Shown: positions 35,796 through 47,273, counted from the stretch's first letter. The stretch: DNA of 58,488 nucleotides from Erwinia sp. OLFS4 (GCF_002752165.1 NZ_MOMB01000060.1:1-58488), one strand, 5' to 3'. The notes: generated by a model not told the origin, from the letters alone. Numbers and translations: made by a program.

Positions 35796-38465
35796 CTATG
35801 GCAGAGCCGGCGGTGCTTCCAGCGGCAGCGTGAAGGTAAAACAGGCGCCCCCTTGTGGACGGTTACTGGCACTGATATTGCCGCCATGAATATCTATGAT
35901 GGCCTGGCAAATTGCCAGGCCCAATCCCACTCCGGGTACGGCAGATTCTTTGCTACCGCGGGCGAATTTTTCGAAAATATTCCGCTCCTGTCCGGCAGGG
36001 ATACCTGGTCCGGTATCCCAGACGCTGATAGCCAGAGTATGCTTTTCCGTCCGCCGTGCAGTAATACCAAGGCGTGCTGTGTCACCGCCATATTTCAGGG
36101 CATTTTCCAGCAGATTAGCAAAAACCCGCTCTATCAGCGCACCGTCAACGTGTAACAGCAACATTTCTGAGGGAACATCAAGCTCGACCCGCCGGTTTCC
36201 CAGTAATGGCGCCAGATTTTGCAATGCGCTGCCAATCAGTTCATCCAGAGCCATCCACTCAGCATTCAGGCTCAATCCCCCCGATTGTATCCGTGCCATG
36301 TCCAGCAAATTATTCACCAGCCGGACCGTGTTCAGCGTCTGCTGACGAATCTGACTGGCCTGGGCGGCATGTTTTGACCCTTCGTTAGCTAAATCCAGCG
36401 TCAGAATCTCGGCCTGACTAAACAGCACCGTCAGCGGGGTACGCAGATCGTGAGAGAGCGCTGACAGTAGCGCGTTGCGCAGCTGTTCCCGTTCGGCTGC
36501 CAGCCGGGCAATCTCTTCACGCTGTGCTAGCTGCAAGCGCTCCAGTGCATTAGCAACCAGTACGGTGAAGGTATTCACCAGCCGCTGTTGCTCGGGGATC
36601 ATCAGCTGGCGCAAATTACTGGGTTCAATAATCAGCAATCCATAAGTCTGCTGCGCGGTTTTCAGCGGCAACATCTGATAAGGCACGCCGGGCAAGGTAT
36701 CGGTCCCGGCACCGGCAGGCAGCCCTTTATCAATACTCCAGCGAGCGATAGCCAGGTCAGGTAACACGTTAAGATGCTTCTCACCGACCATAGTCAGGAC
36801 GCCCTGTTCATCACTCAGCAGCAGTTCACTGCGAGCGCCAAGCGTATTGTTAACGGTGCGCTGACAGCTTTTGGCAATATCCTGCGGTGACAGCGCGCCG
36901 CCAAGTGATTGCGCCAGCTCATAGAGTTGATGCGCACGCTGCTCGCGGTAGCGTGCCACCCGCGCCTGATAGCGTACACCGGCGGTCAGATTGCCCACCA
37001 GCGTACCCACCGTCAGCATCACCCCAAACGTCACCAGGTACTGCATGTCTGATATTGCCAGCGTGCCCGCCGGGGAGACAAACGTGATATCAAACGCAAT
37101 AATGCTGAGCAGTACCGCCACTACCGATGGCCAGCGGCCATAGCGCAACGCCACAATCACCACGCCGAGCAGATAAATCATCACCAGATTGACCGGATCA
37201 ACGTTCGGCAGTAACCAGCGGCAGATAATTGTAATCAGCAAGCACAATAGCAACGCCGCAGTACAGCCTTGTATCTGGCGTCGCCATTTTTCAGCAGAAG
37301 AAGAACGTCCGTCGCTGGTCGACCCGGCACGACTGTGCGGTACATCATCCAGCCCCACCACCAGCAAATCGAGATCGGGACCGGATTTACCAAGCCGCCG
37401 CAGAATACGCTCACGTCGCCAGCGCTGTTTTCCCGCAGAACGGCCAATCACAATCTTGCCCAGATCATGCTCCCGGGCATAGCGCAAGATTGCGGCGGTT
37501 TCGCTGGGATCGGACAGCGTCGCCGTTTCGGCACCCATCTCTCTTGCCAGCTGTAAAGTGCGTAATACCGCGCGCCGGCGCGCTTCAGAAATGCCATGCA
37601 AACGCGGGGTTTCCACATAAATGGCATGCCAGTTACTGCCCAGTTTTGCCGCCAGACGCGCGGCAATACGCACCAGTTTTTCACTGCCGTTGTTATCGCC
37701 GATACACAGCAGAATGGCATCGCGGGTATGCCAGACCTTGTCGCGGCCATGACCGTCACGCCACAGCCGCATCTGGTTGTCTACCCGGTCAGCGGTCCGG
37801 CGCAGCGCCAGCTCGCGCAGGGCATAAAGGTTACCTTTACGAAAAAAATTTTCGATGGCGCGTTCGGCCCGATCGCCGACGTAAACCTTTCCCTCTTTCA
37901 GGCGTTGCAGCAGGTCATCCGGCGGTAGATCGACCAGTACCACATCGTCGGCGGAATCAAAAAAAGGATCGGGAACCGTTTCCCGCACCCGGATACCGGT
38001 CACGCCACTGACGACATCATTCAGGCTTTCCAGATGCTGAACATTCACCGTGGTCATCACGTCAATACCCGCCGCCAGCAGCTCATCCACATCCTGCCAG
38101 CGCTTAGGATGACGCGATCCTGGCGCATTGCTGTGGGCCAGTTCATCAATCAGAATCACTGCCGGATGCCGGGCCAGCGCGGCATCAAGATCAAACTCAC
38201 TATGATTGTGACGTGCAGCATGCCGGCGCGCGAGCAGCGTCAGGCCATCGAGCAGCGCTGCGGTCTCTTTACGACCGTGGGTTTCCACGACGCCCACCAG
38301 CACATCCAACCCCTGTGCTCGCAGCCGCTGAGCCTCCTGTAACATCGCCCAGGTTTTTCCGACGCCGGCGCTGGCACCAAAAAAGATTTTTAATCGCCCA
38401 CGCAGGTTTTCCTCTGCATGTTTTAACAATGCGTCCGGGTCGGGGCGAATCGTATCGTCATTCAT
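35796..38465 (-). CDS. kdpD: Potassium/turgor sensor histidine kinase KdpD
   Basis: A complete 889-residue sensor (E. coli 894). Domains in order: N-terminal KdpD region with Walker-A-like FFGASAGVGKTWAM (about 28-41), then a USP-like domain (about 250-370). Four membrane segments follow (about 400-500), then a GAF-like part (about 530-640). The HisKA box ALSHDLRTPLTVLF (about 668) and the ATPase domain with NLLENALKYGG and VWDTGPGIPAG complete the protein. It senses low potassium and phosphorylates KdpE. The C-terminus looks natural, but no kdpE follows: the adjacent gene is a plus-strand esterase. Start 48 bases after the kdpC stop. Confidence 0.95.
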   Translation of the reverse strand: MNDDTIRPDPDALLKHAEENLRGRLKIFFGASAGVGKTWAMLQEAQRLRAQGLDVLVGVVETHGRKETAALLDGLTLLARRHAARHNHSEFDLDAALARHPAVILIDELAHSNAPGSRHPKRWQDVDELLAAGIDVMTTVNVQHLESLNDVVSGVTGIRVRETVPDPFFDSADDVVLVDLPPDDLLQRLKEGKVYVGDRAERAIENFFRKGNLYALRELALRRTADRVDNQMRLWRDGHGRDKVWHTRDAILLCIGDNNGSEKLVRIAARLAAKLGSNWHAIYVETPRLHGISEARRRAVLRTLQLAREMGAETATLSDPSETAAILRYAREHDLGKIVIGRSAGKQRWRRERILRRLGKSGPDLDLLVVGLDDVPHSRAGSTSDGRSSSAEKWRRQIQGCTAALLLCLLITIICRWLLPNVDPVNLVMIYLLGVVIVALRYGRWPSVVAVLLSIIAFDITFVSPAGTLAISDMQYLVTFGVMLTVGTLVGNLTAGVRYQARVARYREQRAHQLYELAQSLGGALSPQDIAKSCQRTVNNTLGARSELLLSDEQGVLTMVGEKHLNVLPDLAIARWSIDKGLPAGAGTDTLPGVPYQMLPLKTAQQTYGLLIIEPSNLRQLMIPEQQRLVNTFTVLVANALERLQLAQREEIARLAAEREQLRNALLSALSHDLRTPLTVLFSQAEILTLDLANEGSKHAAQASQIRQQTLNTVRLVNNLLDMARIQSGGLSLNAEWMALDELIGSALQNLAPLLGNRRVELDVPSEMLLLHVDGALIERVFANLLENALKYGGDTARLGITARRTEKHTLAISVWDTGPGIPAGQERNIFEKFARGSKESAVPGVGLGLAICQAIIDIHGGNISASNRPQGGACFTFTLPLEAPPALP

Positions 38466-38513
38466 TGCGGCCCTGCCTGAGAAACAGATCGCCGGTAGCC
38501 CCGGCGAAAAGCG

Positions 38514-39086
38514 TTAACGGGTTAATTTATCCAGCGCGTTATTAAGCAGCAATACATTTACGCCCGGCGGGCCAATAAATCCGGGAACCGGCCGGTAAGT
38601 ATTATCGGCGATCAGCTGCTCCACCTCAGATAACGACAAATGGCGGGCCGCCGCCACGCGCGGTGCCTGCCAGTAAGCATCCTGTGGTGAAATATGCGGG
38701 TCAAGCCCGCTGGCTGAAGCGGTAACCAGCCCCAGCGGCACCGGCCCATGTTGCTGCGGATTGGCCACCTTAAGATCTGCCACCCGCTGCTTAATCGCCG
38801 CATACAAAGCAGGATTTGTTGGCCCAAGATTACTGCCGGAGGAAGCCAATGGATTATAGGGAAAATCTGCCGTTGCAGAAGGCCGGCCCTGAAAATACTC
38901 AGGGCGCGTAAAACGCTGGCCGATCAGCGCCGAACCCTGCACCCGGTTATTCTCGCTTAGCAACGAGCCGTTTGCCTCGAACGGGAACCACCACTGTCCC
39001 AGCAGGGTGGTCAGTAACGGGTAGCCTATTCCGGTTAGCAGGGTGAACAACATTAACAGCAGCAGCGCGGGGCGTAATTGATACAT
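38514..39086 (-). CDS. kdpC: Potassium-transporting ATPase subunit C
   Basis: A 190-residue inner-membrane subunit with a single N-terminal membrane helix (about 7-28) and a periplasmic domain. Recognisable are [20 protein letters not shown] near 52-71 and [19 protein letters not shown] near 127. KdpC stabilises the KdpFABC complex and raises ATP affinity. Starts 11 bases after the kdpB stop, in the standard operon order. Confidence 0.96.
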   Translation of the reverse strand: MYQLRPALLLLMLFTLLTGIGYPLLTTLLGQWWFPFEANGSLLSENNRVQGSALIGQRFTRPEYFQGRPSATADFPYNPLASSGSNLGPTNPALYAAIKQRVADLKVANPQQHGPVPLGLVTASASGLDPHISPQDAYWQAPRVAAARHLSLSEVEQLIADNTYRPVPGFIGPPGVNVLLLNNALDKLTR

Positions 39087-39097
39087 GATTTCTCTCC

Positions 39098-41146
39098 TCA
39101 GGCCAGACCCAACGCGGTCAGAACAATATCAATCAGTTTAATGCCGATAAAAGGCACCACCAGGCCGCCGGCCCCGTAAATCCACAAATTGCGCCGCAGC
39201 AGTGCGGCAGCACTGAGAGGACGATAACTGACGCCTTTTAAGGCCAGCGGGATCAGAAACACAATCACCAGCGCGTTAAAGATCACCGCCGAGAGAATCG
39301 CTGACTGCGGCGAATGCAACTGCATAATATTCAGCGTGTTTAACTGCGGATAGGTCACCACAAAGGCAGCCGGAATAATGGCAAAATATTTAGCAACATC
39401 ATTAGCAATACTGAACGTCGTCAGTGAACCGCGCGTCATCAGCATCTGCTTACCAATGTGCACCACTTCCAGCAGTTTGGTCGGATTGGAGTCAAGATCC
39501 ACCATGTTGCCCGCCTCTTTTGCCGCCTGAGTCCCGGAATTCATCGCCACCGCGACGTCAGCCTGCGCCAGCGCAGGCGCATCGTTCGTACCGTCGCCGG
39601 TCATTGCTACCAGCCGCCCGTCAGCCTGATACTGGCGAATCAGCGCCAGTTTGGTTTCCGGTGTTGCTTCCGAGAGAAAATCATCCACACCCGCTTCTGC
39701 GGCAATCGCGGCAGCAGTCAACGCATTGTCACCGGTGATCATAATGGTTTTAATCCCCATCTTACGCATTTCGGCAAACCGTTCTTTAATCCCCCCTTTG
39801 ACAATATCTTTCAGTGCCACCACCCCCGTCACCGTAGCGCCTTCTGCCACTACCAGCGGCGTGCCCCCGGCTCGCGCCACCGCCTCCACCAGCTTATTAA
39901 CCTCGGGGGGGAACTGGCCACCGTTGGCCTCCACATGGCGGCGGATGGCCTCTGCGGCCCCTTTACGCAGCATACGGTGTTGTATGTTGACCCCACTCAT
40001 GCGCGTTTGCGCTGAAAACGGTACAAAGGTGGCACCACTGCTTTGCAGATCGCGCTCACGCAGATTAAATTTTTGCTTAGCAAGGATAACAATACTGCGC
40101 CCTTCCGGCGTTTCATCTGCCAACGATGCCAGCTGGGCAGCATCGGCCAGCTGGCGCTCACTGACTCCCGGTGCCGGTAAAAACTGTGTCGCCTGGCGAT
40201 TACCCAGAGTGATAGTGCCAGTTTTATCCAGCATCAGTACATCAACGTCGCCCGCTGCCTCTACCGCCCGGCCACTGGTCGCAATCACATTCGCTTTCAG
40301 CATGCGACTCATTCCCGCCACGCCAATAGCAGACAGCAGGCCACCGATAGTGGTCGGAATCAGACAGACCAGTAGCGCCACCAGGACCGTAACGCTGACA
40401 GCCTGCCCTCCCCACAGGGAAAAAGGCCACAGCGTGGCGGTGGCCAGCAGAAAAACGATTGTCAGGGCAATCAGCAGAATAGTCAGTGCGATTTCATTAG
40501 GGGTTTTACGCCGTTTGGCGCCTTCCACCATAGCAATCATACGGTCAAGAAAGGTTTCGCCAGGATTGACGCTGCACTCAATCACCAGCCAGTCAGAGAG
40601 GATACGCGTTCCTCCGGTAACGGAAGAGAAATCTCCTCCGGCTTCGCGGATAACCGGCGCTGACTCACCGGTTATTGCACTTTCATCAACCGAGGCGCCG
40701 CCTTCAATAACCTCCCCGTCACAGGGAATGATATCCCCTGCTTCTGCCAGTACCACATCCCCTTTGCGCAAGGTGTCAGCCGCCACCTTAACGGTCTGGG
40801 CACCATAGTGAGGCTGCGCCATTTTTTTGGCGTCACTGGTGCGTTTTACCCCTTTCAGGCTGTTGGCCTGCGCTTTACTGCGACCTTCGGCCAGTGCCTC
40901 AGCAAAATTAGCAAACAGGACGGTGAACCATAGCCAGATAGCGATAGCCCAGGTAAAACCGGCTGGTCCGACCATCTTTCCACTGCTCATTGCCAGCGCC
41001 TGCAGCGTAGTCAGCACGCTCCCCAGCCAGACCACGAACATCACCGGGTTACGAAACTGTATGCGCGGGTCCAGCTTACTGAAAGCATCCACCAGGGCGA
41101 CGCGCACTAACCGCCGGTCCAGCTTCATCTGTGTTGCGTTATTCAT
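39098..41146 (-). CDS. kdpB: Potassium-transporting P-type ATPase subunit B
   Basis: A 682-residue P-type ATPase, the same length as E. coli KdpB. The phosphorylated Asp is in [13 protein letters not shown] (about residue 307), the actuator loop is [11 protein letters not shown], and the hinge is [17 protein letters not shown] with the nucleotide-domain KGAAEA near 396. It hydrolyses ATP to drive high-affinity potassium uptake through KdpA. Sits between kdpA and kdpC with 16- and 11-base gaps. A 385-codon frame on the opposite strand here is an antisense shadow. Confidence 0.97.
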   Translation of the reverse strand: MNNATQMKLDRRLVRVALVDAFSKLDPRIQFRNPVMFVVWLGSVLTTLQALAMSSGKMVGPAGFTWAIAIWLWFTVLFANFAEALAEGRSKAQANSLKGVKRTSDAKKMAQPHYGAQTVKVAADTLRKGDVVLAEAGDIIPCDGEVIEGGASVDESAITGESAPVIREAGGDFSSVTGGTRILSDWLVIECSVNPGETFLDRMIAMVEGAKRRKTPNEIALTILLIALTIVFLLATATLWPFSLWGGQAVSVTVLVALLVCLIPTTIGGLLSAIGVAGMSRMLKANVIATSGRAVEAAGDVDVLMLDKTGTITLGNRQATQFLPAPGVSERQLADAAQLASLADETPEGRSIVILAKQKFNLRERDLQSSGATFVPFSAQTRMSGVNIQHRMLRKGAAEAIRRHVEANGGQFPPEVNKLVEAVARAGGTPLVVAEGATVTGVVALKDIVKGGIKERFAEMRKMGIKTIMITGDNALTAAAIAAEAGVDDFLSEATPETKLALIRQYQADGRLVAMTGDGTNDAPALAQADVAVAMNSGTQAAKEAGNMVDLDSNPTKLLEVVHIGKQMLMTRGSLTTFSIANDVAKYFAIIPAAFVVTYPQLNTLNIMQLHSPQSAILSAVIFNALVIVFLIPLALKGVSYRPLSAAALLRRNLWIYGAGGLVVPFIGIKLIDIVLTALGLA

Positions 41147-41162
41147 AGGTGCTCCCCGACCC

Positions 41163-42848
41163 TTACTGGCGGATCATCTGTAAATGTTCGGCAATTGGCC
41201 CCAGCGCCAGCGCCGGAATAAACGTCAGTACGCCCACCAGCAATACCGTGCCGATTAACAACGAGGTAAACAGAAAACCGTGGGTGGACAATGTGCCATT
41301 GCCTGCTGGCTGAACCGGTTTGACCGACAAGGAACCGGCTATCGCCATCACGGCCACAATGACGCCAAAGCGGCCGACAAACATGCAAAATGCCAGCAGC
41401 AGATTCCAGAAAGGGTTATTGGCATTCAGACCGGCGAAAGCACTGCCGTTATTGTTTGCCGCGGAAGAGAGCGCGTACAGCACTTCACTGAAACCGTGAA
41501 TAGCCGGGTTGGCCATGCTTTCACGCCCGGCTGGAAGCATCATTGCCAGTGCACTGCCAAGTAACACCAGCGTCGGCGTGACCAGGATAGCCAGCGCGGT
41601 CATTTTCATTTCCCGCACATCGATTTTTTTACCGAGGTATTCTGGCGTACGGCCAATCATTAAGCCGGCAATAAACACCGCCAGCAGTACAAACAGCAGC
41701 ATGCCATACAGCCCGGAACCAACGCCGCCAAACACCACTTCACCTATCTGCATTAACAGCATTGTTACCATGCCGCCCAGCGGCGTCAGCGAATCATGCA
41801 TCGCGTTAACCGCACCACAGGACGCCGCCGTGGTCACCACGGAAAACAGCGCCGATCCCACTATGCCAAACCGTGTTTCTTTGCCTTCCATATTGCTACT
41901 GCTGTCGGCGCCCAGCGCCAGCAGATGTGGATTCCCCTGTTGCTCAGCCCGGATAACTATCAGCGCCGCGACCACAAACAACACCGCCATCGCCCAGAGC
42001 AGTGCCTGTCCCTGACGCCGGTCTTTCACCCGTTCGCCAAAGGTGAAACACAGGGCGGCGGGAATAAGAAAAATCGCCAGCATTTGCACAATGTTGGTCA
42101 ATGCCGTCGGGTTTTCAAACGGATGGGCTGAGTTGGCGTTAAAGAAACCTCCGCCGTTGGTGCCGAGTAATTTAATCGCTTCCTGAGAGGCAACCGGTCC
42201 CAGTGCCAGCGTTTGCGTGCTTCCTTCCAGCGTAGTGAAGTGCAGATACGGCGCTAAACTTTGTAGCCCGCCCTGGCTGATATAGAACAACGCCATCAGT
42301 AATGCGAGCGGCAGCAGCATCCAGAGCGTAATGCGTGTTAGATCGCGCCAGACATTCCCCAGCAAGGCGCAGGAACGGTTAGCAAAACCGCGGATCAACG
42401 CAAAAGCCACCGCAATACCGCTGGCAGCAGAGAGAAAGTTTTGTACCGTTAACCCTGCCATCTGGCTAAAGTAGCTCAGCGTGCTTTCTCCGCTGTAGGA
42501 TTGCCAGTCAGTATTCGTGACAAAGCTGACCGCCGTATTCAGGGCCAGATGCCAGCTCAGCCCCGGCAGATGCTGGGGGTTAAGCGGCAGACTACCCTGA
42601 ACCATTAGCAGCACGAACAGCACCAGCATGCCGGCGATGTTGAACAGCATCAGTGCCAGCAGATATTGCCGCCAGTCCATGGCGCGATCGGTCACCGCGC
42701 AGATTCGCCAGATTTGCCGCTCAATAGTCGCAAGTCCCGGCCACGGACGATCTTCCACCATCACCGCCATGGCCTTGCCCAACGGCAGGGCGAGCAGCAT
42801 CAATATCGCCAGAAAACTGGCAATGAATAAAAAAGTACTGGTCGCCAT
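41163..42848 (-). CDS. kdpA: Potassium-transporting ATPase subunit A (potassium channel-like)
   Basis: A 561-residue inner-membrane protein of the SKT superfamily with four selectivity-filter repeats, including [11 protein letters not shown] near 127 and [18 protein letters not shown] near 230. It forms the potassium entry pathway of KdpFABC. The ATG at 42848 shares one base with the kdpF stop, has GGAG 8 bases upstream and matches the known N-terminus MATSTFLF. An open upstream extension to 42956 runs through kdpF in another frame and is not used. Confidence 0.96.
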   Translation of the reverse strand: MATSTFLFIASFLAILMLLALPLGKAMAVMVEDRPWPGLATIERQIWRICAVTDRAMDWRQYLLALMLFNIAGMLVLFVLLMVQGSLPLNPQHLPGLSWHLALNTAVSFVTNTDWQSYSGESTLSYFSQMAGLTVQNFLSAASGIAVAFALIRGFANRSCALLGNVWRDLTRITLWMLLPLALLMALFYISQGGLQSLAPYLHFTTLEGSTQTLALGPVASQEAIKLLGTNGGGFFNANSAHPFENPTALTNIVQMLAIFLIPAALCFTFGERVKDRRQGQALLWAMAVLFVVAALIVIRAEQQGNPHLLALGADSSSNMEGKETRFGIVGSALFSVVTTAASCGAVNAMHDSLTPLGGMVTMLLMQIGEVVFGGVGSGLYGMLLFVLLAVFIAGLMIGRTPEYLGKKIDVREMKMTALAILVTPTLVLLGSALAMMLPAGRESMANPAIHGFSEVLYALSSAANNNGSAFAGLNANNPFWNLLLAFCMFVGRFGVIVAVMAIAGSLSVKPVQPAGNGTLSTHGFLFTSLLIGTVLLVGVLTFIPALALGPIAEHLQMIRQ

Positions 42849-42937
42849 TAAAATGTCTCCGCGTTGACCAGGGCATAAATCAGATAGCCCAGCAGCAGAA
42901 ATACCAGCAGGATACCCGCAAATACCACCATGCTCAT
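42848..42937 (-). CDS. kdpF: KdpF small stabilising subunit (29 residues)
   Basis: A short gene of 29 codons plus stop beginning [19 protein letters not shown] and ending NAETF. This is almost the same as E. coli KdpF, a single membrane helix that stabilises the KdpFABC complex. The strong GGAGG lies 6 bases before the ATG. The TAA overlaps the kdpA ATG by one base (TAATG), so kdpA translation is probably coupled. Confidence 0.95.
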   Translation of the reverse strand: MSMVVFAGILLVFLLLGYLIYALVNAETF

Positions 42938-42997
42938 TGTTGACCTCCGACACCACTTTTCAGAAGTATCCAGTCTGCGCAGGCGGCAATAAAATAG

Positions 42998-43040
42998 GTG
43001 TAAAAAGAAGCGGGAAGGATATAAAAAAAATATAAAAATT
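42998..43040 (-). promoter_or_regulatory. KdpE-type operator of kdpFABCD
   Basis: On the minus strand this segment contains TTTTTATATTTTTTTTATAT followed after a short GC-rich stretch by CTTTTTACACC. The E. coli KdpE-binding site, as I recall it, is TTTTTATACTTTTTTTACACC, so the first block is nearly the same. It lies about 80 bases before the kdpF start, a fitting place for an activator site. I could not identify the -35/-10 pair with confidence. Confidence 0.6.
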
Positions 43041-43107
43041 GAACCGATAACGCCGGTTTGTACGCGGTGACGCCGCAGTTTTTTACTGGCTGCGCGACGG
43101 ACTCATG

Positions 43108-45129
43108 TCAGCCACCGCGTGACTTATCCAGCATAGCCCGCAGTCCGGCTACCCGACTCTGGCCAGTTTTCATACGTTGTTCAGGACTGACGACCTTACG
43201 TTCTGTCTCCCATTGCAAATCATCCTGCGGCAGTTCCAGTAAAAAGCGACTCGGTTGCGGGCAGATCCGTTCACCATACTGACGCCGCTCGCGGCACAGG
43301 GTAAAGGTCAGTTCTTTCTGCGCCCGGGTAATGCCAACATAGGCCAAGCGTCGTTCTTCTTCGATATTATTTTCATCAATACTGCTTTGATGCGGCAATA
43401 ATCCTTCTTCCATTCCCACCAGAAAAACATAGGGAAACTCCAGCCCTTTTGAAGCATGCAGCGTCATCAGCTGAACCTGGTCGGTGTCTTCTTCGTTTTC
43501 ACCACGCTCCATCATATCGCGCAAGGTGAAGCGGGTAACAACCTGCGCCAGTGACATGGGCTCATCCAGCTCGTTGCCCTCCAGCATTTCGGTCATCCAG
43601 CTGAATAAGGTATCGACATTTTTCAGACGCATTTCTGCCGCCTTCGGGCTGACCGAGGTTTCAAACAGCCAGCTCTGATAGTCGATACCGCGAATCAGAT
43701 CGCGTACCGCATTGATCGGCTCATCCGTCGCCAGATGGGCTATCTCACGCAGCCAGTGTGTAAAACGCTGCAGCGATTCAAGGCTACGCCCGCTTAACGT
43801 CTGTTCCAGACCGAGATCAAAACTGGCATTAAACAAGCTCTTGTTTTGTGCGGTTGCCCAGTCACCCAGCTTTTGCAAGGTCGCCGGACCAATTTCCCGG
43901 CGCGGGGTGTTGACGATGCGCAGGAAGGCGCTGTCGTCCTGTGGATTGGTTAGTACCCGCAGATAAGCAAGCAAATCCTTAATTTCCGGGCGCGAGAAGA
44001 AGGAAGTGCCGCCGGAAATACGGTAAGGGATGCGGTTTTGCATCAGCATTTTTTCAAATACCCGCGACTGATGATTACCGCGATAAAGAATGGCGTAATC
44101 CTTATACTGCGTTTTATTAATAAAATGGTGGGCAATCAGTTCACCGGTTACCCGTTCAGCCTCATGCTCTTCATGGTTGGCCGTGATCACTTTCAGTTCA
44201 GCACCGTAGCCTAAATCGGAAAACAGCTTCTTTTCGAAAACATGGGGATTATTAGCAATCAAAATATTCGCTGCTTTCAGGATGCGCTGCGAAGAACGAT
44301 AGTTCTGTTCCAGTTTAATCACCTGCAGAGCCGGAAAATCCTGATTCAGCAGCACCAGATTCTGTGGCCGCGCGCCGCGCCATGAATAGATAGACTGGTC
44401 ATCATCGCCCACCACGGTAAAGCGTGCACGCTGCCCCACCAGCAGCTTAACCAGCTCATACTGACTGGTGTTAGTATCCTGATACTCATCCACCAGCAGA
44501 TAACGAATGCGCTGCTGCCAACGTTCGCGTACCGTCTCATCACGCTGTAATAACAGGGTTGGCAGCAAAATCAGATCGTCAAAATCGATTACGTTGCAGG
44601 CTTTAAGATGGGCATGGTACAAGCCATAACAGTGAGCAAACAGGGTGTCGCGTTCAGAGCGGGCCAGCGCCGCTGCACCGGCGGGATCGACCAAATCGTT
44701 TTTCCAGTTAGAAATGGTGGCAATCAGCTGCTGCAACAGGGTTTTGTCCTCTTCCAGCCACTGGGCGGTCAGCTCTTTCAGCAACGCCATCTGGTCCTGA
44801 TCGTCAAACAGTGAGAAGTTAGACTTCATGGCCAGTGCGGCGTATTCACGCTTAATAATATCCAGCCCCAGAGTGTGGAAAGTGGAAATCATCAGCCCGC
44901 GGGCCTCTTTACGCCCCAGCGTTTGTGCAACACGCTCTTTCATTTCACGTGCGGCTTTATTGGTAAAAGTCACCGCGGCAATATGACGCGCCTGATAACC
45001 ACATTCGCGGATCAGGTAGGCGATTTTATTGGTGATAACACGCGTTTTACCGGAACCGGCACCCGCCAGCACCAGACAGGGTCCGGTGACAAATTCAACG
45101 GCTTGTTGTTGACCGGCGTTCAAACGCAT
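43108..45129 (-). CDS. rep: ATP-dependent DNA helicase Rep
   Basis: A 673-residue superfamily-1 helicase, the same length as E. coli Rep and alike throughout. Walker [15 protein letters not shown] is at about 19-32, motif [12 protein letters not shown] near 215, motif [18 protein letters not shown], motif IV QNYRSS and motif [13 protein letters not shown] near 605. It moves 3' to 5' and clears proteins ahead of replication forks. Divergent from ppiC. In E. coli gpp and rhlB follow on the far side of rep; here the kdp operon is found instead. Confidence 0.97.
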   Translation of the reverse strand: MRLNAGQQQAVEFVTGPCLVLAGAGSGKTRVITNKIAYLIRECGYQARHIAAVTFTNKAAREMKERVAQTLGRKEARGLMISTFHTLGLDIIKREYAALAMKSNFSLFDDQDQMALLKELTAQWLEEDKTLLQQLIATISNWKNDLVDPAGAAALARSERDTLFAHCYGLYHAHLKACNVIDFDDLILLPTLLLQRDETVRERWQQRIRYLLVDEYQDTNTSQYELVKLLVGQRARFTVVGDDDQSIYSWRGARPQNLVLLNQDFPALQVIKLEQNYRSSQRILKAANILIANNPHVFEKKLFSDLGYGAELKVITANHEEHEAERVTGELIAHHFINKTQYKDYAILYRGNHQSRVFEKMLMQNRIPYRISGGTSFFSRPEIKDLLAYLRVLTNPQDDSAFLRIVNTPRREIGPATLQKLGDWATAQNKSLFNASFDLGLEQTLSGRSLESLQRFTHWLREIAHLATDEPINAVRDLIRGIDYQSWLFETSVSPKAAEMRLKNVDTLFSWMTEMLEGNELDEPMSLAQVVTRFTLRDMMERGENEEDTDQVQLMTLHASKGLEFPYVFLVGMEEGLLPHQSSIDENNIEEERRLAYVGITRAQKELTFTLCRERRQYGERICPQPSRFLLELPQDDLQWETERKVVSPEQRMKTGQSRVAGLRAMLDKSRGG

Positions 45130-45230
45130 AACCAGGATTCACTCATGATAGTTGGCTGAGATAAAATAATACTCACTGCCCGCCGCATAACGGGACGCAG
45201 CTTAGTATAACCAACACGCAGGTCACGATC

Positions 45231-45512
45231 ATGGCAAAAAACGCAGCGGCGCTACATATCCTTGTTAAAGAAGAAAAACTGGCGCAGCAACTCCTGGAGC
45301 AACTCCGCAAAGGCGCCGACTTTGACAAGCTGGCGAAGAAACATTCTCTCTGCCCGTCAGGTAAAAAAGGGGGGCATCTGGGAGAGTTTCGCAAAGGACA
45401 AATGGTTGCCGCGTTTGATAAAGCGGTATTTTCCTGTCCATTACTGCAGCCATACGGTCCGCTGCATACCCGTTTTGGCTACCATATTATTAAGGTTCTT
45501 TATCGTCACTGA
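45231..45512 (+). CDS. ppiC: Parvulin peptidyl-prolyl isomerase C
   Basis: A 93-residue single-domain cytosolic parvulin, identical in length to E. coli PpiC. It reads [20 protein letters not shown], then [20 protein letters not shown] and finally [12 protein letters not shown]. The His and Cys of the parvulin active site ([19 protein letters not shown]) are present. It catalyses proline cis-trans isomerisation and in E. coli interacts with IlvC, whose gene lies just downstream and convergent. Confidence 0.96.
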   Translation: MAKNAAALHILVKEEKLAQQLLEQLRKGADFDKLAKKHSLCPSGKKGGHLGEFRKGQMVAAFDKAVFSCPLLQPYGPLHTRFGYHIIKVLYRH

Positions 45513-45612
45513 TGGAAGTGTCCTTACGGTGAATATCACCAGATATACGGTTTCGGTTGCCGCGTGGCAAAACGATCGGGTCATCTTACGGATGCCTGCT
45601 CATTGCCGCCAT

Positions 45613-45639
45613 AAAAAAGGCGTCCACCTGGGACGCCTT
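45613..45639 (-). terminator. ilvC Rho-independent terminator
   Basis: On the minus strand, AAGGCGTCC, loop CAGGT, GGACGCCTT, followed by TTTTTT-type sequence. A 9-bp perfect stem 20 bases after the ilvC stop. Confidence 0.85.
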
Positions 45640-45658
45640 GTATTCATATCCCGGGCCG

Positions 45659-47134
45659 TTAGCCGGCAACCGCGATACGCTTCATATCGGTCATATAACC
45701 GCGCAGCTTGCGACCTACCGCTTCGATAGGATGGTTACGAATCGCTTCGTTAACGTCGCGCAGCTGGGCATTATCCACGCCGCTGGCAGCAACCGCCTTG
45801 CCGAGATCGCCGGCCTGCAGCGTTGTCATAAATTCTTTCAGCAGTGGCACGGCAGCAAACGAGAACAGATAGTTACCATATTCAGCGGTATCGGAAATCA
45901 CCACGTTCATTTCGTATAAGCGCTTACGGGCAATGGTATTGGCGATCAGCGGCAGCTCATGCAATGACTCGTAGTAGGCTGACTCTTCGATAATACCGGC
46001 GTCTACCATAGTTTCAAACGCCAGCTCAACACCGGCCTTCACCATGGCAATCATCAGCACGCCCTGGTCGTAGTAATCCTGCTCGCCAATTTTACCTTCA
46101 AACTGCGGTGCCGTTTCAAAGGCGGTTTTGCCGGTCTCTTCACGCCAGCTGAGCAGCTTTTTGTCGTCGTTAGCCCAGTCGGCCATCATGCCTGCCGAAA
46201 ACTCACCAGAAATAATGTCATCCATATGTTTCTGAAACAGCGGCGCCATAATGGTTTTCAGCTGCTCAGACAACGCGTAAGCACGCAGTTTGGCCGGGTT
46301 TGACAGGCGATCCATCATCAGAGTGATACCGCCAAATTTCAGTGATTCGGTCACGGTTTCCCAGCCGAACTGCACCAGTTTTTCGGCATAGGCCGGATCG
46401 GTGCCATCAGCAACCAGCTTGTCAAAGCACAGCAACGAACCGGCCTGTAACATGCCACACAATATGGTTTGCTCTCCCATCAGGTCAGATTTTACCTCTG
46501 CCACAAAGGAGGATTCCAGCACGCCAGCACGATGACCACCGGTGGCGGCAGCCCAGGCTTTCGCCAGCGCCATCCCTTCGCCTTTCGGATCGTTTTCCGG
46601 ATGCACCGCAATCAGCGTCGGTACGCCAAAGCCACGCTTATACTCTTCACGCACTTCGGTACCCGGACACTTTGGTGCCACCATGATAACGGTAATATCT
46701 TTACGAATGGTTTCACCCACTTCAACAATGTTAAAGCCGTGGGAATAGCCCAGCGCCGCGCCATCTTTCATCAGCGGCTGTACCGCCTTAACCACCGACG
46801 AGTGCTGTTTGTCCGGCGTCAGGTTAATCACCAGATCGGCCTGAGGAATCAGTTCTTCATAGCTGCCGACTTTGAAACCATTCTCGCTGGCTTTGCGCCA
46901 TGAGGCACGTTTTTCGGCAATGGCTTCCGGGCGCAGCGCATAGGCAATATCCAGACCGGAATCGCGCATATTCAGCCCCTGATTGAGTCCCTGTGCACCA
47001 CAGCCCACGATGACCACTTTTTTGCCTTTCAGATAGCTGGCTTCGTCGGCGAATTCATCCCGCGTCATGAAGCGACATTTTCCTAATTGCGCTAACTGAT
47101 TGCGCAGGTTCAGCGTGTTAAAGTAATTAGCCAT
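45659..47134 (-). CDS. ilvC: Ketol-acid reductoisomerase (long, class II form)
   Basis: A 491-residue enzyme, the same length as E. coli IlvC. The NADPH motif [16 protein letters not shown] is near 37-52, with [14 protein letters not shown] after it. The duplicated C-terminal domain of the class II form carries the magnesium ligands, for example in [19 protein letters not shown]. It makes dihydroxy-isovalerate and dihydroxy-methylvalerate for valine and isoleucine. The ATG at 47134 has GAGG 6 bases upstream and gives [12 protein letters not shown] start at 47161 is less likely. Divergent from its activator ilvY. Confidence 0.97.
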   Translation of the reverse strand: MANYFNTLNLRNQLAQLGKCRFMTRDEFADEASYLKGKKVVIVGCGAQGLNQGLNMRDSGLDIAYALRPEAIAEKRASWRKASENGFKVGSYEELIPQADLVINLTPDKQHSSVVKAVQPLMKDGAALGYSHGFNIVEVGETIRKDITVIMVAPKCPGTEVREEYKRGFGVPTLIAVHPENDPKGEGMALAKAWAAATGGHRAGVLESSFVAEVKSDLMGEQTILCGMLQAGSLLCFDKLVADGTDPAYAEKLVQFGWETVTESLKFGGITLMMDRLSNPAKLRAYALSEQLKTIMAPLFQKHMDDIISGEFSAGMMADWANDDKKLLSWREETGKTAFETAPQFEGKIGEQDYYDQGVLMIAMVKAGVELAFETMVDAGIIEESAYYESLHELPLIANTIARKRLYEMNVVISDTAEYGNYLFSFAAVPLLKEFMTTLQAGDLGKAVAASGVDNAQLRDVNEAIRNHPIEAVGRKLRGYMTDMKRIAVAG

Positions 47135-47224
47135 AGGGACCTCGTTATTCGTGTTTGTCATTATTCTGTCTGTAGCACATCAGTCTGCGCTGCCGGAAAT
47201 TAACCTCATCATATGACAGGAAAT

Positions 47225-47273
47225 GTGTTGCTTAAATTGATATATTAACAACATCACATTGCAATAAATGCAA
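47225..47273. promoter_or_regulatory. IlvY operators between ilvY and ilvC
   Basis: TTGCAATAAATGCAA (47259-47273) is an inverted repeat with TTGCA/TGCAA arms next to the ilvY start. A second pair, TGTTG (47226-47230) and CAACA (47248-47252), with TTAA inside both arms, lies towards ilvC. Two adjacent sites match the known arrangement in which IlvY binds cooperatively and activates ilvC in response to acetolactate. Confidence 0.65.

Noticed and set aside
39651-40808. 385-codon open frame on the plus strand
   Set aside because: It is antisense to kdpB, whose sequence is fully conserved. The translated product is Ser/Pro/Arg/Thr-rich with no domain, the usual shadow of a GC-rich gene.
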